Shown here: positions 45,938 to 54,785 of the stretch, piece after piece
How positions within the stretch are numbered: the first letter of the stretch is position 1
Layout of the letters: every line of letters begins with the position of its first letter
Source of the DNA: Sphingobium sp. AP49
GTDB lineage: Bacteria; Pseudomonadota; Alphaproteobacteria; Sphingomonadales; Sphingomonadaceae
Reading direction: 5' to 3'
Assembly (NCBI RefSeq): GCF_000281715.2
Contig: NZ_CP124576.1
Coordinates: 999,501 to 1,063,500 of the forward strand
DNA length: 64,000 nucleotides
Program-made: the position numbers and the translations under genes
The notes under the pieces: generated by a model
Told to the model about the DNA's origin: nothing
Seen by the model: the letters and a program-made list of their open reading frames with translations, nothing else
Databases searched by the model: none

Positions 45938-48526
45938 TCAGCATAGCAATCGCTGGGAAAGCTGTTCCGTCGCCTGCTGCCACGTGCGGGACGAGCGGTC
46001 AGCATAAGCTTGGCCTGCCAACCGATGCAGCAGGTCCCGATCGTCCGCCAAGGTCTTGATCCGATCGAGGCAGATCATTTCCAACCCTTCCTTGGGAAGA
46101 ATGAAGCCATTGGCGGCATCCGTGACAACTTCTCGCACTGCGCCGACATCGGTGACGATCGGCACGACACCGGCCCGCATCGCTTCCAGTACCGTGAGCG
46201 GCAGGCCTTCATAGAGGGAGGGGAGCAGCAGTACATCTGCCCAGCCATAGGCGTTGGTCAGTTCCGCATCGGAAATCAGCGGCGCTTCGGCGATGGCCTG
46301 CAGATCGGCTGGCGCGATATAGCCGTCGCCGCCGATGACCGACTTCCCTATTATCCGCCATTCGACGTTCAAGCCGTACCTGACAGTTTCGCGATAGATA
46401 CGAGACAGATGGTCGATGCCCTTCTGGCCGTCGAACCGTCCAAGGAAAAGAATGCGCAGGGGCGCGTCGATCGGTCGTGCCCGGCGGGCATGATGCAGGG
46501 CCGCCAATCGCTCCTGACTCTCATCATAGCCGGCCACATTCTGTACCGGTACAATCTTTGCCGGCGGGATGCCCATGCCGCGGCACCAGTCGGCCAACAT
46601 GAGCGAGCAGGGCGCGAACAGATCGATCGCATGTTCAAATGCGGTTGCCAGATAGGTGTTGCCCTTGGGGCGCCCCATTGACGTCTGGTCACTGACATGC
46701 AGCGAGGTCACCGTCCGTACGCCCCATCGACGCAATTGTCCCATGACACCCAGGAGACCGCCCGCGTGGAAGCCGATGGCCACATCAAGCCAATAGAGCA
46801 TGCCGAGGGCAATGGCGTGATTATTGCCGGTTGCCCAGTGGGGGACCGAGGTCCCGAAATATTGCCGGTCATTCTCGTCCCAGATGTGGCAGTCGGGATC
46901 ATCGAGAAAGCTGATCGTGTCGAACTGCTGGCGCCATTCGTCAGGCATGCGGATGTCGGTGGCGCCGACAACGATCAGATGGGGATGCCAGCCATGGGCG
47001 CGCAGCCCGCGAGCCAAGTTGATGGCGACCTTTTCGACTCCGCCAAATTCGACCAGCGGCAGGATGAAGCCCACATTGCGACCCTTGCCGCCGGCCCAGG
47101 GATAAGCTGGCGCACCGTGGAAGGCGTTGCGGGCGATCAGGTGAGTATGCCGGCGCGGGGTGGACGTCTGCCGGCGCCAGTCCCAGTCGATAGCCCAAGC
47201 GGCATTGTAGCAATCCAAGCGTAAAGTCCGCGCGCGTTGGAGAAAGGCGTCGAACATATCTGGACCGCGGCTACGCCCAGTGGCCGATGCTTCCGCAGGC
47301 ATGGACAAGCGGGTCGACCACAGATCGGTGCCCGGCCCCAGTTCGGCAAGCGCATCAATCGAAGACGGGCTATTGTCGGTGACGAGCTCTACCAATGTGC
47401 TGGTCATGAGGCCGAACAGATCGACGCGAAGCGCATCGGCACCCGTCCGGCCGTTGTGGTGGCTGAAGTGGATGCGTCCGACGCCGTTCATGTCGAGCGC
47501 CATGGCCGCGAATCGTTGTGCCTGCAGCGCGCGTTCAGTCCGCCAGAAGGTCCAGTGGAGTAATCCCTTGTCAGCCAATGTCGTAAATGTCGCCGTCGTT
47601 GTGACGATCGTGATGGGAGGGGCAAAGTGCCGGTTCGGGTTGGTTGCATGTAGCGCGAACAGGCGCTGATATTCGGACCATTCCATTTGGCGCGTATCCG
47701 CCGCCAGCGGATCCAGCGCCCAGATCACCTCCTGGCTATCGTGCAGGATGATTGCGAACCGGGGGCATTCGCTCTGCTCCAACGCAGCCAAATTTTTCGG
47801 GTGCATCAAGGCATGATGCTTGGCGTGCATCATGCTGCGAATGGTTGCATGGTCGCGTTCGGAATTGGCCAGCATGCTTTCCGGGCGTTTGCGATAGAGG
47901 AACCCGAAATCTTCGCAATTGACGCCGACAAAGCCCTGCTCTGCTGCTGTCAGAAAGAAATCCCAATCCTCCCAGCCAAGAGTGAAGCCTTCGTCGAACA
48001 GGATGCCCGCCTCAAAGACGCGACGATGCACCAAACTGCCGGCTTCGCTGATATTGGTGTCGGTGTGGATCAGCCGCGAATAGTCGCCCCCCATGTCGCC
48101 GTGCCATGCCAGTCCGAACATGTCGATGCTGGGATAGACCCAGCCGGCATCGGGGTGCGCGTCCAGCGTTGCCATCGCTTTAGCGATCGCATGGGGCCTC
48201 AGCCGGTTGTCGGCATCCAGGAAATAGATAGCCTCAACGCCGGGCAGATGGGCCAGTACATAGCGGATGCCGGCATTGCGGGCCGAACTGAGGCCGCCAT
48301 TTGGTTTGCGGACATAGCGAACCCGGTCAGGATAGGCCGACGCATATTCCCGGCAGATGTCGTCGGTTTCCGGATGCGGACAGCCGTCATTGACGAGGAC
48401 GAGCATGATCCCAAACGGCGCTTCCTGCTCCAATGCGGCCTCGATCGCTTCGCCGACCAGCGTCGGATGTCGAAAGGCGGGAACGACGATTGCAACACGG
48501 GGGGGCAGGGGGAGCGATGACGCCAT
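45938..48526 (-). CDS. Bifunctional glycosyltransferase, GT2 plus GT4
   Basis: 862 residues, roughly twice a single transferase. Residues about 8-235 are GT-A family 2 (VAIVVPAFRHPTLVGEAIE, PNGGLSSARNAGIRYVL, FLDADNRLRP with the DxD-like site at 104-106). Residues about 235-490 match nothing I recognise. From about 495 a GT-B family-4 domain follows (GFILPLVEFGGVEKVAINLA, LRILFLGRFDGQKGIDHL, PSLYEGLPLTVLEAMRAGVV). It could add two sugars in sequence. Starts four bases after the DUF6212-type gene upstream and probably shares its transcript. Confidence 0.9.
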   Translation of the reverse strand: MASSLPLPPRVAIVVPAFRHPTLVGEAIEAALEQEAPFGIMLVLVNDGCPHPETDDICREYASAYPDRVRYVRKPNGGLSSARNAGIRYVLAHLPGVEAIYFLDADNRLRPHAIAKAMATLDAHPDAGWVYPSIDMFGLAWHGDMGGDYSRLIHTDTNISEAGSLVHRRVFEAGILFDEGFTLGWEDWDFFLTAAEQGFVGVNCEDFGFLYRKRPESMLANSERDHATIRSMMHAKHHALMHPKNLAALEQSECPRFAIILHDSQEVIWALDPLAADTRQMEWSEYQRLFALHATNPNRHFAPPITIVTTTATFTTLADKGLLHWTFWRTERALQAQRFAAMALDMNGVGRIHFSHHNGRTGADALRVDLFGLMTSTLVELVTDNSPSSIDALAELGPGTDLWSTRLSMPAEASATGRSRGPDMFDAFLQRARTLRLDCYNAAWAIDWDWRRQTSTPRRHTHLIARNAFHGAPAYPWAGGKGRNVGFILPLVEFGGVEKVAINLARGLRAHGWHPHLIVVGATDIRMPDEWRQQFDTISFLDDPDCHIWDENDRQYFGTSVPHWATGNNHAIALGMLYWLDVAIGFHAGGLLGVMGQLRRWGVRTVTSLHVSDQTSMGRPKGNTYLATAFEHAIDLFAPCSLMLADWCRGMGIPPAKIVPVQNVAGYDESQERLAALHHARRARPIDAPLRILFLGRFDGQKGIDHLSRIYRETVRYGLNVEWRIIGKSVIGGDGYIAPADLQAIAEAPLISDAELTNAYGWADVLLLPSLYEGLPLTVLEAMRAGVVPIVTDVGAVREVVTDAANGFILPKEGLEMICLDRIKTLADDRDLLHRLAGQAYADRSSRTWQQATEQLSQRLLC

Positions 48527-48530
48527 CGTT

Positions 48531-49940
48531 CTAGAATTCGAGCCGGGCGTTGGAAAAGACTGCCCACCCGAATTCGAAGCTGGAATAGGGAGCGAGTCGC
48601 GTCATCAGATACAGATCCAGTGGTTCCTGGGCGATATCGCCCAGATCAATATGGATCTGGCTTTGCTCCATCGCTGTAATCTGCTGCCAAGGCGGATTGT
48701 GCGCTAAGGCAAAGGCGGGCAGGTCCAGTTGGGACGAGGCGCGCTGGGTGGGCGACGCCACCACTGCCGCATATTCGACTTGCGGAGCGGCATGATGCCT
48801 GGTGCAGATATCGATACTGATCCGGCGAACGCCCCTGGGAATGGCCTGGCGCAACCGCCCGACCGACAGGCCTTGGCCCATCGGGTGGACCAACAGGCCA
48901 GCCAAGTCGTCGCGAAAGTGGAAATGCGGATTTTCGGGATTGAGATTTTCGGCCTGACGAAACATTTCGAGCGGGATGTTCCGGACCTTGGGCGGGTGGC
49001 TGTCATCGAGATGACCATCCATCGTCAGCGGGGCCGCGCATCCAGGCACGAAAATCCAGGTTTTCAGGGCGAGCGTCTCGCCACTGGTGCAATCATTGAC
49101 GAGCGCGTTGAAACGCGGGTCGGGGTGCGGTTCCCCCAGATCCAGCGCGAGAGCATCGCGGCCAGTCCAGGTGCAGCGCAGGCGCGGCGTACGCCTGTCC
49201 GCTCCCAGAGCGACCGGCAGGGACAGGCGAAGCCAGCCGGGCGTCAGCATGGCTGCGGTCACGGTCCAGCAGGCATGTTGCATTTCGTCTTCGACCGTTT
49301 CCAAACGGCACAGCAGGACGCCGTCGGGGGCGGGCTGGGCCGCGACGTGAATGGCGATGTCCGTCATGCCGTCACTGCTGCCGGGGAAACGTTGGACCAG
49401 CGTATCGCTGTCGCCCAGGTGCAAAACACGCGTCGGTATCTGGGGTGGCAGCGCCGCAGTGAGTTTTCGCGCCGCGCCGCCACTGGCCTGGACGAACTGC
49501 TCCAGCTTGCCGAACGCGGCCTGAATATCTGCCATTTCGCGTCGCACAGCGGCAAGGGCACGGTTCAGGGCGATGTTGCGCTCGGTCTTCTGTGCGTTGC
49601 CGTCGAGTAGTCGATCGATCATCCGCGATTGAAACAGGGCCTCCAAGGCATGAGCATCATGGCAATCGATGAAATCGATATCTTGGATGCCGAGTTTCAG
49701 CAGGAGATCGGATGTCGGCAGCAGGGTGCGCAATTGATCGCGCGCCTGGTCAGAGAAGGCGAAGGCGCCCAAGGTCCGGGTCGATATCGCATCGACATCG
49801 AGAATTGCTTCAGGAATGAAATTGGATAGGTTGCCCCGATCATCTATCAGGATCAGGCGGAAGCTGCAGTCGAACTGCCGGAAGACCGCCCGATCAGCTT
49901 CATGCGCCAAAATATAAAATTGATGTTGCTTTTCGTGCAT
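48531..49940 (-). CDS. Unknown capsule-locus protein, possibly DUF6212
   Basis: About 469 residues from the ATG at 49940 (MHEKQHQFYILAHEADRAVF); a start at 50003 is possible and the ribosome site does not decide. There is no signal peptide or membrane span. The first 200 residues are mixed alpha/beta; about 200-240 may be a coiled coil (ALNRALAAVRREMADIQAAF); the rest is beta-rich with tandem lectin-like strands. I recall such proteins as DUF6212 in sphingomonad polysaccharide loci, unverified. It precedes the GT2-GT4 gene by four bases. No function assigned. Confidence 0.75.
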   Translation of the reverse strand: MHEKQHQFYILAHEADRAVFRQFDCSFRLILIDDRGNLSNFIPEAILDVDAISTRTLGAFAFSDQARDQLRTLLPTSDLLLKLGIQDIDFIDCHDAHALEALFQSRMIDRLLDGNAQKTERNIALNRALAAVRREMADIQAAFGKLEQFVQASGGAARKLTAALPPQIPTRVLHLGDSDTLVQRFPGSSDGMTDIAIHVAAQPAPDGVLLCRLETVEDEMQHACWTVTAAMLTPGWLRLSLPVALGADRRTPRLRCTWTGRDALALDLGEPHPDPRFNALVNDCTSGETLALKTWIFVPGCAAPLTMDGHLDDSHPPKVRNIPLEMFRQAENLNPENPHFHFRDDLAGLLVHPMGQGLSVGRLRQAIPRGVRRISIDICTRHHAAPQVEYAAVVASPTQRASSQLDLPAFALAHNPPWQQITAMEQSQIHIDLGDIAQEPLDLYLMTRLAPYSSFEFGWAVFSNARLEF

Positions 49941-50134
49941 CGCGCGGAGCGGTGGGGTGCGTGTTCCCCGCCCCCATATACTATTGATATTACGCAATAA
50001 CATGGAACGCAAAACTGCAGAATTATGCCAAAAAAGCAAGTTTTTTCTTTGATGTGGAAGCCTGTTCCTGCGCATCGGTGGCCGGTGACATAGTATCGGC
50101 TGGTTACCGTCCGTGGCGTGATCCGGAAGATAAT

Positions 50135-50167
50135 CCGGACCGCCCGCTTGCTCGGCGGGCGGTCCGG
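50135..50167 (-). terminator. Terminator hairpin after the Wza-like gene
   Basis: A perfect 13-bp stem CCGGACCGCCCGC / GCGGGCGGTCCGG (50135-50147, 50155-50167) with a 7-base loop sits just beyond the stop of the minus-strand export gene. It should separate that transcript from the DUF6212-type gene downstream, whose own promoter is probably in the AT-rich bases 49975-50070 (GGCATAAT-like box on the minus strand). Confidence 0.75.
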
Positions 50168-50175
50168 GCTTGCAA

Positions 50176-51375
50176 TCAGTTGTTGGTAACCAGATTGTCG
50201 ACCGTCGCGATCGGCAGGATGGTCGAGGCAATGATGGAAATGAAGCGCTGCAACTCTGCGGTCGGGCTGTTGGACACAAAAATCACGTCTTTGTCGCGCA
50301 TTGCGAAATTCTGCATCGAGAAATACGTGCCGGGATCCTTCATGTTCACGCGATAGATGACCGGAATTCGGCCGTCCTGCCGCGCCTGCACACCCTGCGC
50401 CAATTCGGGAACCAGAGCAGGATCCTCCCAACGGAAGAGGAACATGCCCTTTGGATCAGCGCGCGCATCCTGCAGGCCACCGATCCTGCCGATGGCCTGG
50501 GCCAGGGTGAGGCCGGTCGCCTCGAAATTGACTTCTTCGTTTTTGCCGGCGGCGCCAAGCGCGGTAAAGCTATAGGGCTGATAGAAGGCGGTGATAACAT
50601 CGTCCGTCTTCAGCACGATATTCTGGCGCGGATCCCGGATGACGGCTTCAAGGGGCATTGACTGGACGATGTTGCCGCGGCTGATCTGAACCGTGATCTT
50701 GTTGATCGGTTGGCGCGTGCCGCCTGCTGCGGCAAGCGCATCCAGCAAACGCTCGCCCTTGGGCGTGAGGGGGACGCGGGTGCTGTTCGTGACTTCACCA
50801 ACCACCGTGGCGGTGGAGGTGGCATTGCGTAGCAGCCGGACCATGACCTGAGGCAGATGTGCCTTGCCCCGCAACCGTGCGGTGATCTCCTTCTCGATCT
50901 GCGATGGGGTGCGATCGTTGACGGTCAATCTGCCAGCAAACGGCACGGTAACCGTACCATCGGGGCCGACAAGCAATTCAGGCAATTGCGTGGATCGGCT
51001 GGTAGTCAGATTCTGAATGCCTTCGGCCATGTAGGCGGCGTTCGATGCGTTATTGCTGAACAGCGCCGCCGGAGGCGCTTCCCAAATGGATATCTCCAGC
51101 GTGTCACCGGGATATACCTTGCCTCCAACAGCCTCGGCCTGGCCCAATGTCTCCGCGAAGCCGGGCGCGGGCTGTGCCTGTATGCGCCGAGCTATCGTTT
51201 CAGTCATCTCGACGATCTGGATGCCCTGTACCGCCGATTCCGTCGGAGCTTTCATGACTGTCGCTGTGTTGGGGCCAACGGACGTGCAGCCGGCAAGCAA
51301 AGGCAGCGACAGTGCCGCAATCAATGGGAAACCGCCGACCTTCCGGTTCATGCGGCGCAACTCGATCTTCTTCAT
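50176..51375 (-). CDS. Polysaccharide export outer-membrane lipoprotein (Wza/KpsD family)
   Basis: 399 residues from the ATG at 51375. The signal peptide ends LLAGC with the lipidated Cys at 30. The Poly_export domain starts VYPGDTLEISIWEAP, followed by SLBB-like repeats (ELLVGPDGTVTVPFAGRL, MVRLLRNATSTATVVGEVTN). It ends with a hydrophobic stretch (FISIIASTILPIATV) that could be the outer-membrane helix. It would form the outer-membrane channel working with KpsE/KpsMT. Transcribed as its own unit, capped by a strong terminator. Confidence 0.93.
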   Translation of the reverse strand: MKKIELRRMNRKVGGFPLIAALSLPLLAGCTSVGPNTATVMKAPTESAVQGIQIVEMTETIARRIQAQPAPGFAETLGQAEAVGGKVYPGDTLEISIWEAPPAALFSNNASNAAYMAEGIQNLTTSRSTQLPELLVGPDGTVTVPFAGRLTVNDRTPSQIEKEITARLRGKAHLPQVMVRLLRNATSTATVVGEVTNSTRVPLTPKGERLLDALAAAGGTRQPINKITVQISRGNIVQSMPLEAVIRDPRQNIVLKTDDVITAFYQPYSFTALGAAGKNEEVNFEATGLTLAQAIGRIGGLQDARADPKGMFLFRWEDPALVPELAQGVQARQDGRIPVIYRVNMKDPGTYFSMQNFAMRDKDVIFVSNSPTAELQRFISIIASTILPIATVDNLVTNN

Positions 51376-51475
51376 TTTTGCTCCTGGCGCACTGCGGCGT
51401 GGCGTGATCTTTAATCCGATTGCCGGCATCTGTCTAACGCCAGATTGGCCGGGGGAGGTGAAGGGTTTCAGGCAT

Positions 51476-52414
51476 TTATGCCCATGCCGCCTTGATTGCA
51501 GCTTTCCAGTCGCCGTGCATTCGCCAGGCGTCAAGATGGGGATGCCACAACAATTTGGTCAGCCATTCCGTGCGATCGCTTATGCCGGGCGTACAGGTCC
51601 CGAAATCCGTGGCGCGTACGCATTGGCAGTCTTCTTCCGGCAGGTTGGGAAAGGGGGCGACGCGGAAACGATAGGGCACGAGTGGGATGCGGCCGCGATA
51701 GAATTTTTCCCAGCGTAGCCCGATCTGGCGGGCGTCGAGAATGACGCAATGGGTCTGCAGCGCGTCGTGACTATCTTCTAATGTCTCGCGAATCGTCCAT
51801 CCCCGTTCGGCCAGCAGATGCCGGAACAGGCGCGCTTCAGGCCATTGCGGCATGCTGCCCAGCGATGCGCCATCGGCGGCGTCCTGGCCGATCGCGAGGA
51901 GATCGTCGAGCTGCGTCTGCGGGAAGGGGCTTCGTGGATAATAGGCGCGCAAGGTATCGGGCGTGCCCATCAGGAACATGTCCGACGGATGGTAGAGTCG
52001 ATCGGACCGGGTGTAGCAATTGGTCGTTAGCAGCTTGCCTGCCCGCCATTCCGACGCGAACCGCTCGATCTGGATAAGGCATTGGCGGAACGAGGCGCAT
52101 TGGTCCGAGCGCAGTTTGATGATGAGGTCTGCCGAGCCGATTGCGCTTAGGCCGGCATTCACAAGATTGAGCTGGCGGTTGAGATTGGCAATGCCTGGAT
52201 TTGCTACGTCATGCACGCCGGTCAGGGTGAAGAGGGCGAGCAGGGATGGATCAAGTGCTTCGATCTGGGCTGAAATGGCCGGCAGGTCGTTTTCATAGCC
52301 GGCGAACACGGCGCGTTGGACCTGGCCCTTGCGCAATGCCGCGCAGGCTTGTGCAATGACCTTCGGGGTGAAGGCGGTCCGGGGGCCATGTACCAAAAGC
52401 GCGATATCGATCAT
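51476..52414 (-). CDS. WavE-like LPS/capsule synthesis protein
   Basis: 312 residues from the ATG at 52414, which overlaps the upstream stop as ATGA. IDIALLVHGPRTAFTPKVI, AVFAGYENDLPAI, NLNRQLNLVNAGLSAIG and LIIKLRSDQCAS resemble WavE-family proteins, where NxNRQ and KxRSD are landmarks. WavE is implicated in LPS core synthesis and is probably a glycosyltransferase of GT-A type. The exact sugar is unknown. It forms a tight unit with the preceding GT4 gene. Confidence 0.8.
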   Translation of the reverse strand: MIDIALLVHGPRTAFTPKVIAQACAALRKGQVQRAVFAGYENDLPAISAQIEALDPSLLALFTLTGVHDVANPGIANLNRQLNLVNAGLSAIGSADLIIKLRSDQCASFRQCLIQIERFASEWRAGKLLTTNCYTRSDRLYHPSDMFLMGTPDTLRAYYPRSPFPQTQLDDLLAIGQDAADGASLGSMPQWPEARLFRHLLAERGWTIRETLEDSHDALQTHCVILDARQIGLRWEKFYRGRIPLVPYRFRVAPFPNLPEEDCQCVRATDFGTCTPGISDRTEWLTKLLWHPHLDAWRMHGDWKAAIKAAWA

Positions 52415-54249
52415 GTCACGGGATTCTGAAAGGGGAAGAGCTTCTCGTCCAGGCGCGCGGTGATTGCGCGGCTCATCGGGCCTGCCTTCGCGCCCGGACA
52501 ATAAAGATAAAAAAGCTTTGTCGCGCGCAACAGGGCGTCGGCGACCAGTTGGTCGCTGGTGCGCGGGGGCTGCCCCTTGGAAGGCTCAAGGCATATTCTT
52601 CCAATGATGGGATAGGTAACATGTTGTGCCAGCATCCTGGTCCTGTCCAATCCCTTCTTCAGGTCTGGCGCACAGCAAATCAGGGTCTGCTCGTCAAGGA
52701 AGTCCGCGCTGCCAGCTTGCTCCAGCATCGCCTGCAGGATGTCGTCCGACGGCGGGGTCGGGCAATATAGGAACAGGCCGCCATCGGGGATTGGGCGGCG
52801 GGTCAGGGGTTCATTGCCGAACATCTCGACCTGGCCGGCTGCGCGCGCGTGCGGCGCTGTGTCGGCCATTGCTGCCGGCAGCAGTGCGAGGACTGGCGGA
52901 TGGGAAATAATCTGGTCCAGCGAGCGGGGCACGACCGTATCGAAATGAGCGAGGCGTGCTGCTATGGCTGTCTCTGGCGCAAGGAGCGCACGGGTTCGCA
53001 GGCGCTGTTCTTGCGCAATAGCGTCAAGGCCGGGCTGACCTATATCGGCGGCATGGCGTAGTGCTTGCTTGATCGCTGCAATATCGTCGGGCGCAAAAAG
53101 GAGGGATGTATCTGCCCCCATTAGTTCGGCGACGCCGGATGTGCGCGATCCGCAAACCGGGAGGCCCTGGGTGATCGCTTCCAGTGCCGTGGTGGGGAAA
53201 TTTTCGCGCGGCGAGGGTATGACGAACAGGTCGGCCTGGGCGAATAGCGGGTGGCTGGCTTGCGGCGAAAGGAAGTCGTGGAAGGTGAAATGATCGCGCA
53301 AATCGCGATCGATCAGCGCGTAGCAAGCGGTGCGATAGTCCTCGCCGCTGCGGAAATCCTCGATCGAGTTGCCCGCGAAGGTGACGTGCAGGTGCATTCC
53401 TTCCCGCAGCAGCTCCGTGCAGGCGCGAATAAGGAGATCCTGTCGCTTGCGCAGTTCAAAGCGACCCAGCGACAAGATGTGCAAACCGTCCCTGTTGCCG
53501 GCGGAGGATGTCGAATCGGCCTCAGCTTGTGGGAAGCAGGGATAAAGCGGGGTTATGCGTGGCAGATGGTAGCGCTGTTCCAAATAGCTGGCGAGAAAGG
53601 CGGATACGCTGACATGGGCGTCGGCAAGGCTGTTCTGTGCCGCTTCCGCGATAGCGGTGAAGCGAAGGTCCGTGCTGGCCACCGCGTCGAAATCCGTCAG
53701 CGTTCCCCATTCCCAGATTTCCCGAGAGCCGGTGTGATGATTGACGATGATCCGGCATTTGCTGTGGGTTTGTCCCATGGCGCGCCGCAGCAAAAACTGG
53801 CTGGTTAACCCGTTATAATCGGCCACTTCCACGACCTGTGGGTCGATCCGATCCAGCGCCTGGGCCACGAAATCCGCGCTTTTGAGGTCGCCATCCGGGA
53901 TGTGGGTGACGGTAAGCCGTGGGGATGGCCTGTAGGGGCCAAGGCCATGGCAGAATAGATGGATGTGGTAATTGCTGTGGGCAATCAGGCTGTCGATTAG
54001 GTTTTCCAGATAGACCGCGATGCCGCCATGGCCATTGTATCGACCGAATTCATGGGCGACGATTGCGAATATCGGGCGATGTCGATAGCGACGCCCAAAT
54101 TCTTCTGATGCAAATAATTGCTCGACGCAGCGCTGGATGCCACCTGCTTCGTCGGCGATCGGCTCCATCCGATCCAGTTCGGCGGGGCTGGCTTCGCGCT
54201 GGAGGAGGGCGCCGTGTAGCTGCTGGACGACGGAGCGGGCGTCAATCAT
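52411..54249 (-). CDS. Glycosyltransferase with DUF4214-like N-terminus
   Basis: 612 residues from the ATG at 54249. The first 55 residues (VVQQLHGALLQREASPAELD, QLFASEEFGRRYRH) resemble a DUF4214 unit. The GT4 part covers about 60-440 with FAIVAHEFGRYNGHGGIAVY, LHILSLGRFELRKRQDLLIRA (in pieces), FVIPSPRENFPTTALEAITQGLP. The last 150 residues have no assigned domain. It overlaps both the small DUF4214-like gene upstream (8 bases) and the WavE-like gene downstream (4 bases), so all three are translationally coupled. Confidence 0.88.
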   Translation of the reverse strand: MIDARSVVQQLHGALLQREASPAELDRMEPIADEAGGIQRCVEQLFASEEFGRRYRHRPIFAIVAHEFGRYNGHGGIAVYLENLIDSLIAHSNYHIHLFCHGLGPYRPSPRLTVTHIPDGDLKSADFVAQALDRIDPQVVEVADYNGLTSQFLLRRAMGQTHSKCRIIVNHHTGSREIWEWGTLTDFDAVASTDLRFTAIAEAAQNSLADAHVSVSAFLASYLEQRYHLPRITPLYPCFPQAEADSTSSAGNRDGLHILSLGRFELRKRQDLLIRACTELLREGMHLHVTFAGNSIEDFRSGEDYRTACYALIDRDLRDHFTFHDFLSPQASHPLFAQADLFVIPSPRENFPTTALEAITQGLPVCGSRTSGVAELMGADTSLLFAPDDIAAIKQALRHAADIGQPGLDAIAQEQRLRTRALLAPETAIAARLAHFDTVVPRSLDQIISHPPVLALLPAAMADTAPHARAAGQVEMFGNEPLTRRPIPDGGLFLYCPTPPSDDILQAMLEQAGSADFLDEQTLICCAPDLKKGLDRTRMLAQHVTYPIIGRICLEPSKGQPPRTSDQLVADALLRATKLFYLYCPGAKAGPMSRAITARLDEKLFPFQNPVT

Positions 54250-54442
54250 GATCGGGGCCGAGTTCCGACACCGGGAGGTAGCGGCCGCGAAACTCCTCCG
54301 AATGGAGGAAGGATTGAACGATCTGCTCGATGCTGCCCGTGATCTTGAGCTGCTCGCTATAATAAGCGAGGCCGCCCGCATCGGGAACGCGTCCGAAAAA
54401 AGCAAGATAAAGTTCCGTGACGATCGTCTCGGTAGTCATCAT
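54242..54442 (-). CDS. Small DUF4214-like protein
   Basis: 66 residues. VTELYLAFFGRVPDAGGLAYY followed by SIEQIVQSFLHSEEFRGRY matches a single DUF4214 unit (hydrophobic helix, GR-PD-xGL-Y, then Q-xx-SFL-SEEF). DUF4214 usually occurs inside large secreted or glycan-related proteins; a stand-alone copy is rare. The stop overlaps the transferase gene by eight bases and that protein's N-terminus carries a related unit. It may act as a partner or tether for the transferase, which is inference. Confidence 0.75.
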   Translation of the reverse strand: MMTTETIVTELYLAFFGRVPDAGGLAYYSEQLKITGSIEQIVQSFLHSEEFRGRYLPVSELGPDHD

Positions 54443-54785
54443 GGATAAGTTTCTGTCCTATGTCCGGGCGCGCGCCGTCGGTGTCGCGGGAAGTATGTTG
54501 CGCTGCAGGATTTTCCTATTTCATGACCATCTGTCAATCTGCAACTGATGTTGTAATATATTCGCGTGAGACTGCGGTTCGTCGTGCGCTGGTCTGGCAT
54601 GTTGCAATTGCGTGGTTGTTGGGGCACTAGGATGGCGCATGCGTTTGAGGGGGTGGATACCAACTTGCCGGAAGCGTTGAAACGGGGTGCGCTTTCGGGT
54701 TTCTGCTCGCTCTGCGTCGTGGCGATCCGTCGAGCGTCGGCTCGGCTTCGCCACATGTCCATATTCCTTTAGGTTCAGGTGTTTG
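54443..54785. promoter_or_regulatory. Divergent control region of the capsule operons
   Basis: 343 bases without a credible gene, between the minus-strand DUF4214-GT-WavE unit and the plus-strand kpsE-M-T unit. It is moderately AT-rich around 54510-54570. It must contain promoters for both units. For the plus strand no convincing pair of boxes was found; for the minus strand see the candidate at 54509-54537. No ops/JUMPstart element was recognised. Confidence 0.5.
54509..54537 (-). promoter_or_regulatory. Candidate promoter for the DUF4214-GT-WavE unit
   Basis: On the minus strand a perfect TTGACA (54537-54532) is followed after 17 bases by AAAATC (54514-54509), about 65 bases before the ATG at 54442. 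The -35 box is perfect, the -10 box poor. Confidence 0.4.

Noticed and set aside
54439..54762. 107-residue open frame upstream of the DUF4214-like gene
   Set aside because: It has no domain, no good ribosome site and occupies the control region between two divergent operons.
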